Source: JBFKQC01 sp041627895 (lineage in GTDB: Bacteria; Pseudomonadota; Alphaproteobacteria; Rhodobacterales; Rhodobacteraceae). From it: a DNA stretch of 64,000 nucleotides. The notes below the pieces were generated by a model. The model was not told the origin of the DNA, made no database searches, and saw nothing but the letters and a program-made list of their open reading frames with translations. The position numbers and the translations under genes were made by a program. Positions 16,835 to 24,159 of the stretch are shown piece by piece. The stretch covers positions 62,001 to 126,000 of the forward strand of contig JBFKQC010000003.1 of the NCBI GenBank assembly GCA_041627895.1, in the 5' to 3' direction. The stretch's first letter is position 1; every line of letters begins with the position of its first letter.

Positions 16835-17443
16835 CTAACGAGAAGAGACCCCAGGTCCCGGGTCCCGGTCGCCCACCGCCTCGCGCCAGTGCCGGCGGCA
16901 GAGCGAGAGGTAGGTCTCGTTGCCGCCGATCTGCACCTGGGCGCCCTCGGTGGCCGCCTTGCCGTCGGGGCCCATCCGCACCACCATCGTCGCCTTATTG
17001 CCGCAATGGCAGATCGTGCGGGCCTCGCGCATCTCGTCGGCGAGCGCCAGCAGCGCGGCCGAGCCGGGGAACAGCTCTCCCCGGAAATCGACGCGCAGGC
17101 CATAGCACATCACCGGCACCTTCAGGTCGTCGACGGCGCGCGCAAGTTGCCAGACCTGACCCGTTTCGAGAAACTGCGCCTCGTCGACGAAAACGCAGTC
17201 GACGTGGCCCCGGGCGAGCCGCGCGGAGATCTTGGCGTAGAGATCCTCGCCCGGCTGGAAGAGGTCGGCCTCGGCCTCGATGCCGATCCGGCTAACGATC
17301 CGGCCCTGCCCGGCGCGGTCGTCATGCGCGGCGGTCATCAGGTAGGTCTGCATGCCGCGTTCGCGGTAGTTGTAGGAAGCCTGCAGCAGCAGCGTCGACT
17401 TGCCTGCATTCATCGTCGAGTAGTGGAAATAGAGCTTGGCCAT
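16835..17443 (-). CDS. tdk: Thymidine kinase
   Basis: A 202-residue type II thymidine kinase of the nucleotide salvage pathway, phosphorylating thymidine with ATP. The P-loop is STMNAGKST (residues 9-17), the Walker B-like VFVDEAQFL contains the catalytic Glu near residue 89, and the zinc and lasso region has CHCGNKATMVVR with QIGGNETYLSLCRRHW. The start at 17443 (MAKLYFHYS) is the family start; longer frames upstream are not conserved. It is convergent with csaA and divergent from the small regulator gene. Confidence 0.94.
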   Translation of the reverse strand: MAKLYFHYSTMNAGKSTLLLQASYNYRERGMQTYLMTAAHDDRAGQGRIVSRIGIEAEADLFQPGEDLYAKISARLARGHVDCVFVDEAQFLETGQVWQLARAVDDLKVPVMCYGLRVDFRGELFPGSAALLALADEMREARTICHCGNKATMVVRMGPDGKAATEGAQVQIGGNETYLSLCRRHWREAVGDRDPGPGVSSR

Positions 17444-17633
17444 GGTGCGCCTCCTAGCGTGGAGCCGCGCCGGGGTGCAAGCGCCGGGAAAGGCGCGCGG
17501 GACGCACAGGCCCGCCGTGCGTGGGCAATTGCCCCAAGCCGCACCCCAAGGGCGACATCGCGCGGCGGGCCGCACACGATCCCGGAACTGGGGATACCGG
17601 GCACTCGCATGGCCCGGTTGCCCGGGCAGGTTG

Positions 17634-17663
17634 TTGATGACAATCGCGGCCAGCGCGAATAAT
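17634..17663 (+). promoter_or_regulatory. Candidate promoter for the small regulator gene
   Basis: TTGATG and AATAAT are spaced by 18 bases, 53 bases before the ATG at 17716. This AT-rich -10 box stands out in the GC-rich surroundings. Confidence 0.42.
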
Positions 17664-17675
17664 GGGAAACCCGTC

Positions 17676-17687
17676 GGGGAATTCCCC
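17676..17687. promoter_or_regulatory. 12-bp perfect palindrome, possible operator
   Basis: GGGGAATTCCCC lies about where transcription from the candidate promoter at 17634-17663 would begin, and 28 bases before the start codon. Its position suits an operator or autoregulatory site for the downstream gene; no binding data exist. Confidence 0.4.
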
Positions 17688-17715
17688 CGTAGTACGAGGA
17701 CGAAGCGAGGCGCCC

Positions 17716-18177
17716 ATGACGGTCATCTCGACCTATCTGAAGAAACACACCGAGACGCTGGTCAAGGATGTCGGGCTGGAGGCGGCGTGTACGCTGACCG
17801 GCAAGTCGAAGGCGACGCTCGGCCGGTATTATTCGGACGCCGAGGAGCATTCGGACCGATTCATGCCCGTCGATGCCGTGGCGCGGCTTGAAGAGGCGTC
17901 GCGCTATCCGCACCTGACGGCGGCGCTGGCCGAATTGCGCGGTATAACACTGGTCTATGACGAAGACCGGAAGAACGCACCGGAAGGCGGCGTGAATTCC
18001 GACGTGGTGGCGTTGTCGCAGCGCTTCGCGATGCTGATGGCCGAGTACAACCAGTCGATCGAGGACGGCAAGATCACCATCAATGAAGCCAAGCGGCTGC
18101 TGCGCGAGACGCTGGAATTGCAGCGGGTGCTGCTGGACATGAAGCTGCATCTCGAAAAAGAAAGCGTCGGGCGCTGA
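17716..18177 (+). CDS. Small protein with HTH-like N-terminal half, function unknown
   Basis: A 153-residue soluble protein. The N-terminal part (ETLVKDVGLEAACTLTGKSK, then ATLGRYYSDAE) resembles a helix-turn-helix of phage CII or Cro type, in which a segment like GKSKATLGRYY would recognise DNA. The C-terminal 60 residues form a charged helix (SQRFAMLMAEYNQSIEDGK, then AKRLLRETLELQRVLLDMKL) suitable for oligomerisation. A GAGG sits upstream of the ATG. A palindrome in the leader could be its own operator. No neighbouring phage genes exist, so a domesticated regulator is a reasonable guess, not a demonstrated one. Confidence 0.72.
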   Translation: MTVISTYLKKHTETLVKDVGLEAACTLTGKSKATLGRYYSDAEEHSDRFMPVDAVARLEEASRYPHLTAALAELRGITLVYDEDRKNAPEGGVNSDVVALSQRFAMLMAEYNQSIEDGKITINEAKRLLRETLELQRVLLDMKLHLEKESVGR

Positions 18178-18182
18178 TGCGA

Positions 18183-18218
18183 TTTCGTGCCAAGCCGGTC
18201 CGGCGAAGCGACACGAAA
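18183..18218. terminator. Bipartite stem-loop between convergent genes
   Basis: Outer arms TTTCGTG and CACGAAA enclose a second small stem GCCG-GTC-CGGC. It follows the small regulator gene by five bases. There is no T-run. Confidence 0.4.
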
Positions 18219-18295
18219 CCTCGCCCGGCGAAAAGGACAGAGCGCATTCTGCGGAACGAAGATCGGGAAATGACTTCTGACCTGCCCGCGCGGGT

Positions 18296-19477
18296 TCAGA
18301 GGAACACGCGCTCGACGAACCAGTAGGCGCCCACCGCGGCGATGAGCACCGAGGCCGGGACCGATACCGCGCTGCGGTACCAGGCCCGCCGCCCGAACCA
18401 CAGCCCGACTGCCAGGAAGGCCACTAGGATCACCGCCAGCTGGCCGAGTTCCACCCCGATGTTGAAACCGATCAGCCCGGTCAGGAACCGCGCCGGGCTG
18501 AGCCCGATTTCGCCCAGCACCGAGGCGAAGCCAAGCCCGTGCAACAGCCCGAAGCCGAAGACGACGGCCGTGCGCCACGGCGTCATCTTCCTGAAAAGCA
18601 CGTTCTCGACCGCGACATAGACGATCGAGGCGGCGATCAGCGGCTCGACGATGGCGGGCGAGATCGTGACGATCCCGAGCGTCGCCAGCGCCAGCGTGAC
18701 GGTGTGCGCGACGGTGAACGAAGTCACCTGGTACAGGAGCGGCCGGATCCGCAGCGAGAAGAAGAACAGCCCCAGCACGAACAGGATGTGGTCGAGCCCC
18801 TTGGGCACGATGTGTTCGAACCCGATCACGACGTAGCGGGCAAATGCCCGGCCCATGCTTTCGGTCGCGGTCGCGTCGCGCGGCAAGGGCGCGCTGAGCT
18901 GGCCCTCTGTCAGGTAGCCGGAATAGCCCTCTTCGTCGCCCTGCCCGGCCTGGCGCACCACGAGCGGGCCGTAGGCGGCCGACCAGCCGACGACAACCGG
19001 CGTGCCGTCATCGGGCAGCGCCGCGCCGATCCGCAGGACGCTGTCGCGCGGCAGCTCGAGATCACCCGTCCCGGGGATTTCGACGCCGGCGATATCGGGC
19101 AGGACTACGGTCTCTCCCGCAATGATCACGAAACCTTCGCGCAGCCTGGGCCAGTTGTCGCGCAGCGCCTGTTCCAGCGTCTCGGGCGGCAGCGCCCGCA
19201 GGGCGTCGTAGCGGTCGGCCCCCGGCGCGTTGTCGGTGTCGTCGAGGCCCTGAAGGTCGATCCCGGCGACCATCGCCTCGAGCGTCAGTTCGATGTCGAG
19301 GGTGACGCGGTCGGAGGTGACCGTGACATCGGCGATGGCCGGGCGGATCTCGTGGGCGGCGGAAGGCACGGCGGCCTGCACCACGATCACAAGGGCGAAC
19401 GCCGCGACCCGCAGACTTGACAGAGCGCCGATCAGTGCCAGCTTGCCGTATACCTCATGAAACCGGACCGAACCCAT
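18296..19477 (-). CDS. HupE/UreJ-family membrane protein with periplasmic N-terminal domain
   Basis: A protein of 393 residues: a signal-like hydrophobic stretch (VAAFALVIVVQAAVPSAAHE), a periplasmic domain of about 170 residues, then about seven membrane helices of the HupE/UreJ_2 type. Typical sequence is FARYVVIGFEHIVPKGLDHI, then ILFVLGLFFFS, and FGFGLLHGLGFASVLGEIGL, whose His residues in membrane helices suggest metal handling. HupE/UreJ proteins are linked with nickel uptake, but this two-domain type lacks a proven substrate. Its ATG at 19477 overlaps, head to head, the ATG of the divergent DUF4198 gene, which argues that the two share a regulatory region or that one start is misplaced. 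Confidence 0.82.
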   Translation of the reverse strand: MGSVRFHEVYGKLALIGALSSLRVAAFALVIVVQAAVPSAAHEIRPAIADVTVTSDRVTLDIELTLEAMVAGIDLQGLDDTDNAPGADRYDALRALPPETLEQALRDNWPRLREGFVIIAGETVVLPDIAGVEIPGTGDLELPRDSVLRIGAALPDDGTPVVVGWSAAYGPLVVRQAGQGDEEGYSGYLTEGQLSAPLPRDATATESMGRAFARYVVIGFEHIVPKGLDHILFVLGLFFFSLRIRPLLYQVTSFTVAHTVTLALATLGIVTISPAIVEPLIAASIVYVAVENVLFRKMTPWRTAVVFGFGLLHGLGFASVLGEIGLSPARFLTGLIGFNIGVELGQLAVILVAFLAVGLWFGRRAWYRSAVSVPASVLIAAVGAYWFVERVFL

Positions 19478-20279
19478 GCGCACCCTGCTACACTCCCTCG
19501 TCTTCGCCGCCCTCGCCGGGGCCGCAACGGCGCACGAATTCTGGATTTCGCCGCCGGCTTACCGGATCGCACCGGGCGATCTGCTGGTGGCAGATATACG
19601 GGTCGGACAAAAATTCAAAGGCGGGGCCTATACTTTCGTGCCGCAGCGTTTCGCGCGGTTCGATCTGGTCCATGACGGAAAGGTCGTTCCCGTCGAGGGG
19701 CGGCTCGGCGACAAGCCGGCGCTGTCGATGGCACCGCCCGGCGAAGGCCTGGTGGTGATCGTGCACCAGACCACGGACTATCTGCTGACCTACAGCGAGG
19801 CCGAGAAGTTCGAGGCCTTTGTGCGCGAGAAGGATTTCGCCTGGGCGCTGGACGAGCACCGGGCGCGTGGGCTGCCCGAGACCGGGTTCCGCGAGCGTTA
19901 CAGCCGTTACGGCAAGAGCCTGGTCGCTGTCGGCGACGGCGATGGCGAAGACCGGGTGGTGGGCATGCTGACCGAGATCGTCGCATTGGCGAACCCCTAT
20001 GGCGACGACATGTCGGCCGGTTTGCCGGTTCGGGTTCTCTACCAGAATGCGCCGCGCGACGACGTGCAGGTCGAATTGTTCGAGAAATCTCCGGACGGGT
20101 CCGTGGTGGTGACGCGATTGCGCACGGATGCGAACGGCGAGGTCACGCTGCCGGTCCGGCCGGGTTTCGAATACCTGGTCGACGCGGTGGTCATGCGGCC
20201 GCTCGAGCCTGCCGATGCCGCCGACCCGGTGTGGGAATCGCTTTGGGCGTCGCTGACATTTCAGGTGCCCGGGGAATAG
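19476..20279 (+). CDS. DUF4198-like periplasmic protein
   Basis: A 267-residue protein with a clean signal peptide (MRTLLHSLVFAALAGAATA, cleaved before HEFWISP). The mature start HEFWI followed by APGDLLVADIRVGQKF is characteristic of DUF4198 proteins, which are often found beside metal transporters. A beta-sandwich domain near the C-terminus (LPVRVLYQNAPRDDVQVELF, then VVVTRLRTDANGEVTLPVRP) looks like a carboxypeptidase-regulatory-like fold. Paired divergently with a HupE/UreJ membrane protein, it may bind a metal in the periplasm; this is inference. A TTGACA hexamer occurs at 19417-19422 inside the antisense gene. Confidence 0.83.
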   Translation: MRTLLHSLVFAALAGAATAHEFWISPPAYRIAPGDLLVADIRVGQKFKGGAYTFVPQRFARFDLVHDGKVVPVEGRLGDKPALSMAPPGEGLVVIVHQTTDYLLTYSEAEKFEAFVREKDFAWALDEHRARGLPETGFRERYSRYGKSLVAVGDGDGEDRVVGMLTEIVALANPYGDDMSAGLPVRVLYQNAPRDDVQVELFEKSPDGSVVVTRLRTDANGEVTLPVRPGFEYLVDAVVMRPLEPADAADPVWESLWASLTFQVPGE

Positions 20280-20294
20280 CGCGGCCGGGTCCCG

Positions 20295-20309
20295 GTGCCG
20301 GGCCGGCAC
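20295..20309. terminator. Small perfect hairpin after the DUF4198 gene
   Basis: GTGCCG-GGC-CGGCAC, 15 bases after the stop. Stem of six, no T-run, so termination strength is uncertain. Confidence 0.35.
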
Positions 20310-20450
20310 GGCGGCAGGACGGCGGATTCGGAGCAGACCCATTTTCCTGCCTGAATCGCTCGCCGGACACGGCGTCTGGCGGCAACGGCACGCCCCGCCG
20401 GCGTTGATCCGTCTTCGGAGTCCGGCGTCCAAGGCGATGCCGGCCGCGCG

Positions 20451-20465
20451 TTAAGGACCGGTTCA
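20451..20465. promoter_or_regulatory. Possible CtrA-like site upstream of the chemotaxis locus
   Basis: TTAA, seven bases, then TTCA, 50 bases before the first receptor gene. One mismatch to TTAA-N7-TTAA. CtrA controls motility genes in several Rhodobacterales, which makes the position interesting, but the match is weak. Confidence 0.25.
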
Positions 20466-20515
20466 TCCCGACTTGGCAGAGTGCGGCGCATGGCGCCCGA
20501 TTCTGGAGACCCGGT

Positions 20516-22618
20516 GTGAGATTTCATCTGCGCGTTGCCGCGGCGCCCCTGCTCGTCTTCGGGCTGGTGTTCTCAGCCTCCGCGGCATCGTGGTGGCTGG
20601 CGCCGGGTGCCGCACTGCCACTCGGCGCGCTCGCCGGCCTCGCGGCGGCCGCCTTTGCTTTCGCGCAAGCCCGCCGGATCGCGTCGGTGGCGGCCGCGCT
20701 GGCCGATCCGGGTCATGATCTCGCCGCGATGGAAACGCGTGGGGGCATATTGGCCGATATTGCGGCCTTCGCACGCGCGCGCGTCGCCGAGGTACACGAA
20801 ACCTACCGCCGGGATACCGCGCTGGCCGCTGGGCTGGCGCTTTATCGTGCGGTTCCCGATGCGCTCGTGTCGCTCGGTCGCGACGGACAGGCGGTCGCGG
20901 CCAACCGCCGCGGTCGCGAGCTTCTGGATGCGCTGCCCAAGGGCGCGGCGCGCGCACCCGATGCGATGACCGGACTGGCGGCCCGGACGAACGCGGAAGG
21001 GATTGCGGTGCAGGATGCCCTGCCTCTGGGCGAACGGCTTTATCGCGCGGTTGCGGTGCCGGTGCCCGACCCGGACGGCGGCACGACATGCCTGCTGCAC
21101 CTTTGCGACGTGACCGAAAGCGCGCGCGACGCCGCGCGGTGGCGTGCGCTCGAAGCCGGGCCGCCGGTGGGCGAATTCGACCGCCAGGGCAGGCTGGTCT
21201 GCGCCAATCCCGCCATGCTTGCGATGGGCGCCAGGCCCGGGCGCACCGCCGACGAGCTGTTTCCGGAAGGTGCCGCAGAAGCCGGAGCCTGGGCACGAAT
21301 GACCGCGGATCGCTGGGCACCGGCGCACCTGGCCGCAAAGCCGGCGGATCGCGGTGCAGGGACCGGCGGCGTGCTGATTGCTCTCGGATCAGCGGGGCCG
21401 GAGATTTCCGGGGCGGTATTCGTCGGTGGCGTCCCCGTGGGCCAGGCCGAGCCCGCAATGGCCGACGCCCTGTCCTCTCGCGCCGTCGTAGAAGCGCACG
21501 ACGATGTGGTCCGGCGGCTTGTGCAGGCCCTCGGCGCGGACTGTACGGTGCAAATCGACAAGCCATTCGCCAGCGCGCTCGAACCGCTGCGCGAGGCTTA
21601 CAACGGCTTTGTGGAAAGGCATGCCTGGGCGCTCGGGTCGGCTGGCACGGCACTGCGACAGATTTCCGGCGAGGCAGCGTGCGCCGACGAGCGGTCCCGC
21701 GAACTGATGCGCCACGGGCAGCGGCAGCAGGCGATGATCGCCGCCGCCGCCGAGACGCTGACCGACCTCGGCAGCCAGATCGCCCGGTCGTCTGCGGATT
21801 CGCGCGATGCCCGCGAGTTTGTTGGCAAGGTACGCCGAAGCGCGGACGACAGCGGCGGCGTCGTGACTGACGCGGTCGCTGCAATGGGCGAGATCGAGGG
21901 GTCTTCCGAGAGGATCGCGCAAATCATCGGTGTCATCGAGGACATCGCGTTTCAGACCAACCTTCTGGCGCTGAACGCCGGCGTCGAGGCCGCGCGCGCC
22001 GGCGAGTTCGGCCGCGGCTTTGCCGTCGTCGCCACCGAGGTCCGGGCGCTGGCGCAAAGGTCCTCGGATGCCGCCAAGGAAATCAAGGCGCTGATTGCCG
22101 AAAGCGAATGCCACGTCGCGAAAGGTGTGGACCTGGTCAAGCGCGCCGGCACCGCCCTGCGAGAGATCACCGGCGAAGTGGCCTCGATCGAAAGGATGGT
22201 GTCCGGAATCGCCGTCAGTTCGGATCGGCAGTCGGATTGCGTGGGCCTGATCGAGAAAGCGCTTGATGACCTGTCCGGGCTGAGCGTGGAGTGCCAGGAT
22301 ATCCTGAGCGCGGCAACCTCGGCGACGAATTCGATCTCGCGGGAGCTTGAGCAGATGTCGCAGGGCCTCGCGACATACAAGACCGCGCCCGCACGTCGCG
22401 ACGCCGGCGCAATCAAGGGCGAAGCCGACGCCGGCACGCCGCGGACCGATGCCCTGCGTGCGCAAGTGCCCGCGCAGCGCGGTGCGATGCGGCGCACCGC
22501 CTTGCGCCGCATCGAGGCCGTCGGGAACGACATGCCCGCCGCTGCGATCACGGCCGAGGCTCAGCGGGCCGATCACGCCGCTCGCGCGGACCTCGACGGC
22601 GGTTGGGAGGATTTCTGA
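20516..22618 (+). CDS. Methyl-accepting chemotaxis protein with PAS-like cytoplasmic sensor
   Basis: A 700-residue receptor. Two hydrophobic segments in the first 60 residues (APLLVFGLVFSASAASWWLA and a second Ala-rich one) are separated by only a few residues, so there is almost no periplasmic loop and sensing must be internal, as in Aer-type receptors. Two PAS-like regions follow (about residues 100-200 and 220-330). The signalling hairpin tip is DIAFQTNLLALNAGVEAARA near residues 476-495. The protein ends in GWEDF, matching the xWxxF tether that recruits CheR. The start is GTG with GGAG about seven bases upstream. It is first in the che operon. Confidence 0.92.
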   Translation: MRFHLRVAAAPLLVFGLVFSASAASWWLAPGAALPLGALAGLAAAAFAFAQARRIASVAAALADPGHDLAAMETRGGILADIAAFARARVAEVHETYRRDTALAAGLALYRAVPDALVSLGRDGQAVAANRRGRELLDALPKGAARAPDAMTGLAARTNAEGIAVQDALPLGERLYRAVAVPVPDPDGGTTCLLHLCDVTESARDAARWRALEAGPPVGEFDRQGRLVCANPAMLAMGARPGRTADELFPEGAAEAGAWARMTADRWAPAHLAAKPADRGAGTGGVLIALGSAGPEISGAVFVGGVPVGQAEPAMADALSSRAVVEAHDDVVRRLVQALGADCTVQIDKPFASALEPLREAYNGFVERHAWALGSAGTALRQISGEAACADERSRELMRHGQRQQAMIAAAAETLTDLGSQIARSSADSRDAREFVGKVRRSADDSGGVVTDAVAAMGEIEGSSERIAQIIGVIEDIAFQTNLLALNAGVEAARAGEFGRGFAVVATEVRALAQRSSDAAKEIKALIAESECHVAKGVDLVKRAGTALREITGEVASIERMVSGIAVSSDRQSDCVGLIEKALDDLSGLSVECQDILSAATSATNSISRELEQMSQGLATYKTAPARRDAGAIKGEADAGTPRTDALRAQVPAQRGAMRRTALRRIEAVGNDMPAAAITAEAQRADHAARADLDGGWEDF

Positions 22619-22700
22619 GGGCCGGCGCCCCGCGCCTGTCGCCGGCTCGCGACCTTCACCGGAGGCAGAGCGGAACGGGCACCAAAAGGGAGGGTACCGG

Positions 22701-22763
22701 ATGTCCGGGAGGACCACTTCCCACCGGGGCACGGCAGGAAAGACGATGAAGAGCGACCGATGA
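22701..22763 (+). CDS. Possible 20-residue leader peptide coupled to cheD
   Basis: A 21-codon frame (MSGRTTSHRGTAGKTMKSDR and stop) has a strong AGGGAGG ribosome binding site and stops by a 4-base ATGA overlap with the first cheD ATG. Either it is a translated upstream frame that feeds ribosomes into cheD, or the site simply marks a leader. No homology is recognised. Confidence 0.35.
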   Translation: MSGRTTSHRGTAGKTMKSDR

Positions 22764-23320
22764 TGCAGGACGTGACGAACCGGACGATCAACGTCTTCCA
22801 GGGCGAACTTGCGGTTTCGGCCGAGGACGACGTGGTTCTGGCGGCCGTTCTGGGCTCGTGCATCGCCACCTGCCTTTGGGACGCGCGCGCGGCGGTCGGC
22901 GGCATGAACCACATCCTGCTTCCCGGCCGCCACGCAAATGCCGGAACAGAAACGAAATACGGCCTCTTCGCCATGGAAGCGCTGATCAACGAGTTGATGA
23001 AGTGCGGTGCGCGCAAGACCAACCTGCAGGCCAAGGTCTTCGGCGGCGCACAGACCTTCGAGAACGCAATGGGCATCGGCATCGCCAACGCGACCTTCGT
23101 TCGCGAATTCCTGGACAACGAAGGCATCCCGATCCGCGCCGAAAGCGTCGGCGGGACGAAGGCACGCCGGATCCGGTTTCAGCCGACCTCGGGACGCGCG
23201 CGGCAGATGCTGTCCTCGGAGCCGATATTCCAGGCACTGCCCGCACCCGGGGCCCGCCGGCACACCGGCACAAGGGCAGCGTTGCCGGCGCCGAAATCCG
23301 GGCAGGTCGAGCTTTTCTGA
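22760..23320 (+). CDS. cheD: Chemoreceptor glutamine deamidase CheD
   Basis: A 186-residue enzyme that deamidates glutamines in chemoreceptors and can bind CheC-type or CheY-type partners. The catalytic Cys34 (LGSC) and His51 (GGMNHILLPG) are in place, followed by YGLFAMEALINELMKCGA and AKVFGGAQTF, all typical. Two ATG codons occur in a row (22760 and 22763). The unusual feature is a tail of about 45 residues ending GQVELF, a motif also found at the end of the last gene of this operon. It is separated from the next gene by 175 bases with no other coding sequence. Confidence 0.93.
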   Translation: MMQDVTNRTINVFQGELAVSAEDDVVLAAVLGSCIATCLWDARAAVGGMNHILLPGRHANAGTETKYGLFAMEALINELMKCGARKTNLQAKVFGGAQTFENAMGIGIANATFVREFLDNEGIPIRAESVGGTKARRIRFQPTSGRARQMLSSEPIFQALPAPGARRHTGTRAALPAPKSGQVELF

Positions 23321-23495
23321 GCCATGGCGCTTTACAGCAAATTAGGACAATCGTGCGAGGCTGCCCCCCGGAGATCGGCATTGCTCCGCGAAGCGGTCAT
23401 GGCCGGCGCGATTTCGGCGATCCCGGATCACGCGCGCCTGGCCGCGTCGGGCAGTTGTCGAGCCCCCATGTCAATCGCGGCAGGAGGTGCGGCAG

Positions 23496-23792
23496 ATGGC
23501 GGGTAGGACCGCGACAATTCAACTCGCCCCGAGGCTCGGCTCTGCCGAGGCCGCGGCCCTGCGGGACCAGCTGGCAGAGCATGCCGGCAGCGGGCTTGCC
23601 GTCGATGCCGCCGCCGTCACCCAGCTCGGCGCCCAGTGCATTCAGGTACTTGCGGCGGCGAGAATATCTTGGGCGACTGCCGGGATCGGCTTTGAGTTGC
23701 GCAATCTCGCGCCCGAAATCCGCGATTCGCTGGGGCATCTCGGCCTTGCACCGGGCCAGATCGGCGCCAAGGAGGGCGACCATGACGCTTAG
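23496..23792 (+). CDS. STAS-domain protein in the CheS position
   Basis: A 98-residue STAS-like protein (ATIQLAPRLGSAEAAALRDQ, then LAVDAAAVTQLGAQCIQVLA). The ribosome binding site AGGAGG is eight bases before the ATG at 23496, which rules out the GTG at 23487. It overlaps cheY by 11 bases. In Sinorhizobium meliloti a similarly sized gene, cheS, occupies the same place between the receptor gene and cheY1 and helps CheA drain phosphate from CheY1. A comparable adaptor role is possible here; the usual phosphorylated Ser of anti-anti-sigma factors is not obvious (the loop reads VTQLGAQC). Confidence 0.85.
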   Translation: MAGRTATIQLAPRLGSAEAAALRDQLAEHAGSGLAVDAAAVTQLGAQCIQVLAAARISWATAGIGFELRNLAPEIRDSLGHLGLAPGQIGAKEGDHDA

Positions 23793-24147
23793 GGTTCTGG
23801 CGATCGACGATTCGCGAACGATGCGTGACCTGCTCGAACTTTCGCTGACCGAGTCCGGCTTTGCGATCACGCTTGCCGAGGACGGCGTCGACGGCCTCGG
23901 CAAGCTAGACGCCACCGATCCGGACGTGGTGATCACCGACATCAACATGCCGCGCCTCGACGGTTTCGGCGTGATCGAAGGCGTGCGCGCGCATGCACGT
24001 CACCGCCGCACGCCCGTCCTGGTGCTGACGACCGAAAGCTCGCCGAAGATGAAGGCGCGCGCCCGCGACGCCGGCGCGACGGGCTGGATCGTCAAGCCGT
24101 TCGACGACGAGGCACTGGCCGCCGCGATCCGCCGCGTCACGGCCTGA
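23782..24147 (+). CDS. cheY: Chemotaxis response regulator CheY (first copy)
   Basis: A 121-residue receiver domain, length standard for CheY. The acidic pair IDDS near residue 9, phosphoacceptor D53 (TDINMPRLDGF), the T83/T84 switch and K105 (IVKPFDD) are all present. It overlaps the STAS gene and is 12 bases upstream of cheA. With a second CheY in the operon, one copy may be the motor-binding form and the other a phosphate sink, as known in alphaproteobacteria; which is which cannot be read here. Confidence 0.95.
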   Translation: MTLRVLAIDDSRTMRDLLELSLTESGFAITLAEDGVDGLGKLDATDPDVVITDINMPRLDGFGVIEGVRAHARHRRTPVLVLTTESSPKMKARARDAGATGWIVKPFDDEALAAAIRRVTA

Positions 24148-24159
24148 GGACTGCAAGCC

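Noticed and set aside
16835..18177. Prophage remnant suggested by thymidine kinase and a CII-like protein
   Set aside because: tdk is a normal chromosomal type II kinase, and no integrase, structural or att-like sequence is present.
19417..19463. TTGACA plus TATACC as a promoter for the DUF4198 gene
   Set aside because: The hexamers are 26 bases apart, outside the normal 16-19 base spacing.
23324..23506. 60-codon frame between cheD and the STAS gene
   Set aside because: No recognisable sequence, and no good ribosome binding site; it ends past the true STAS start.
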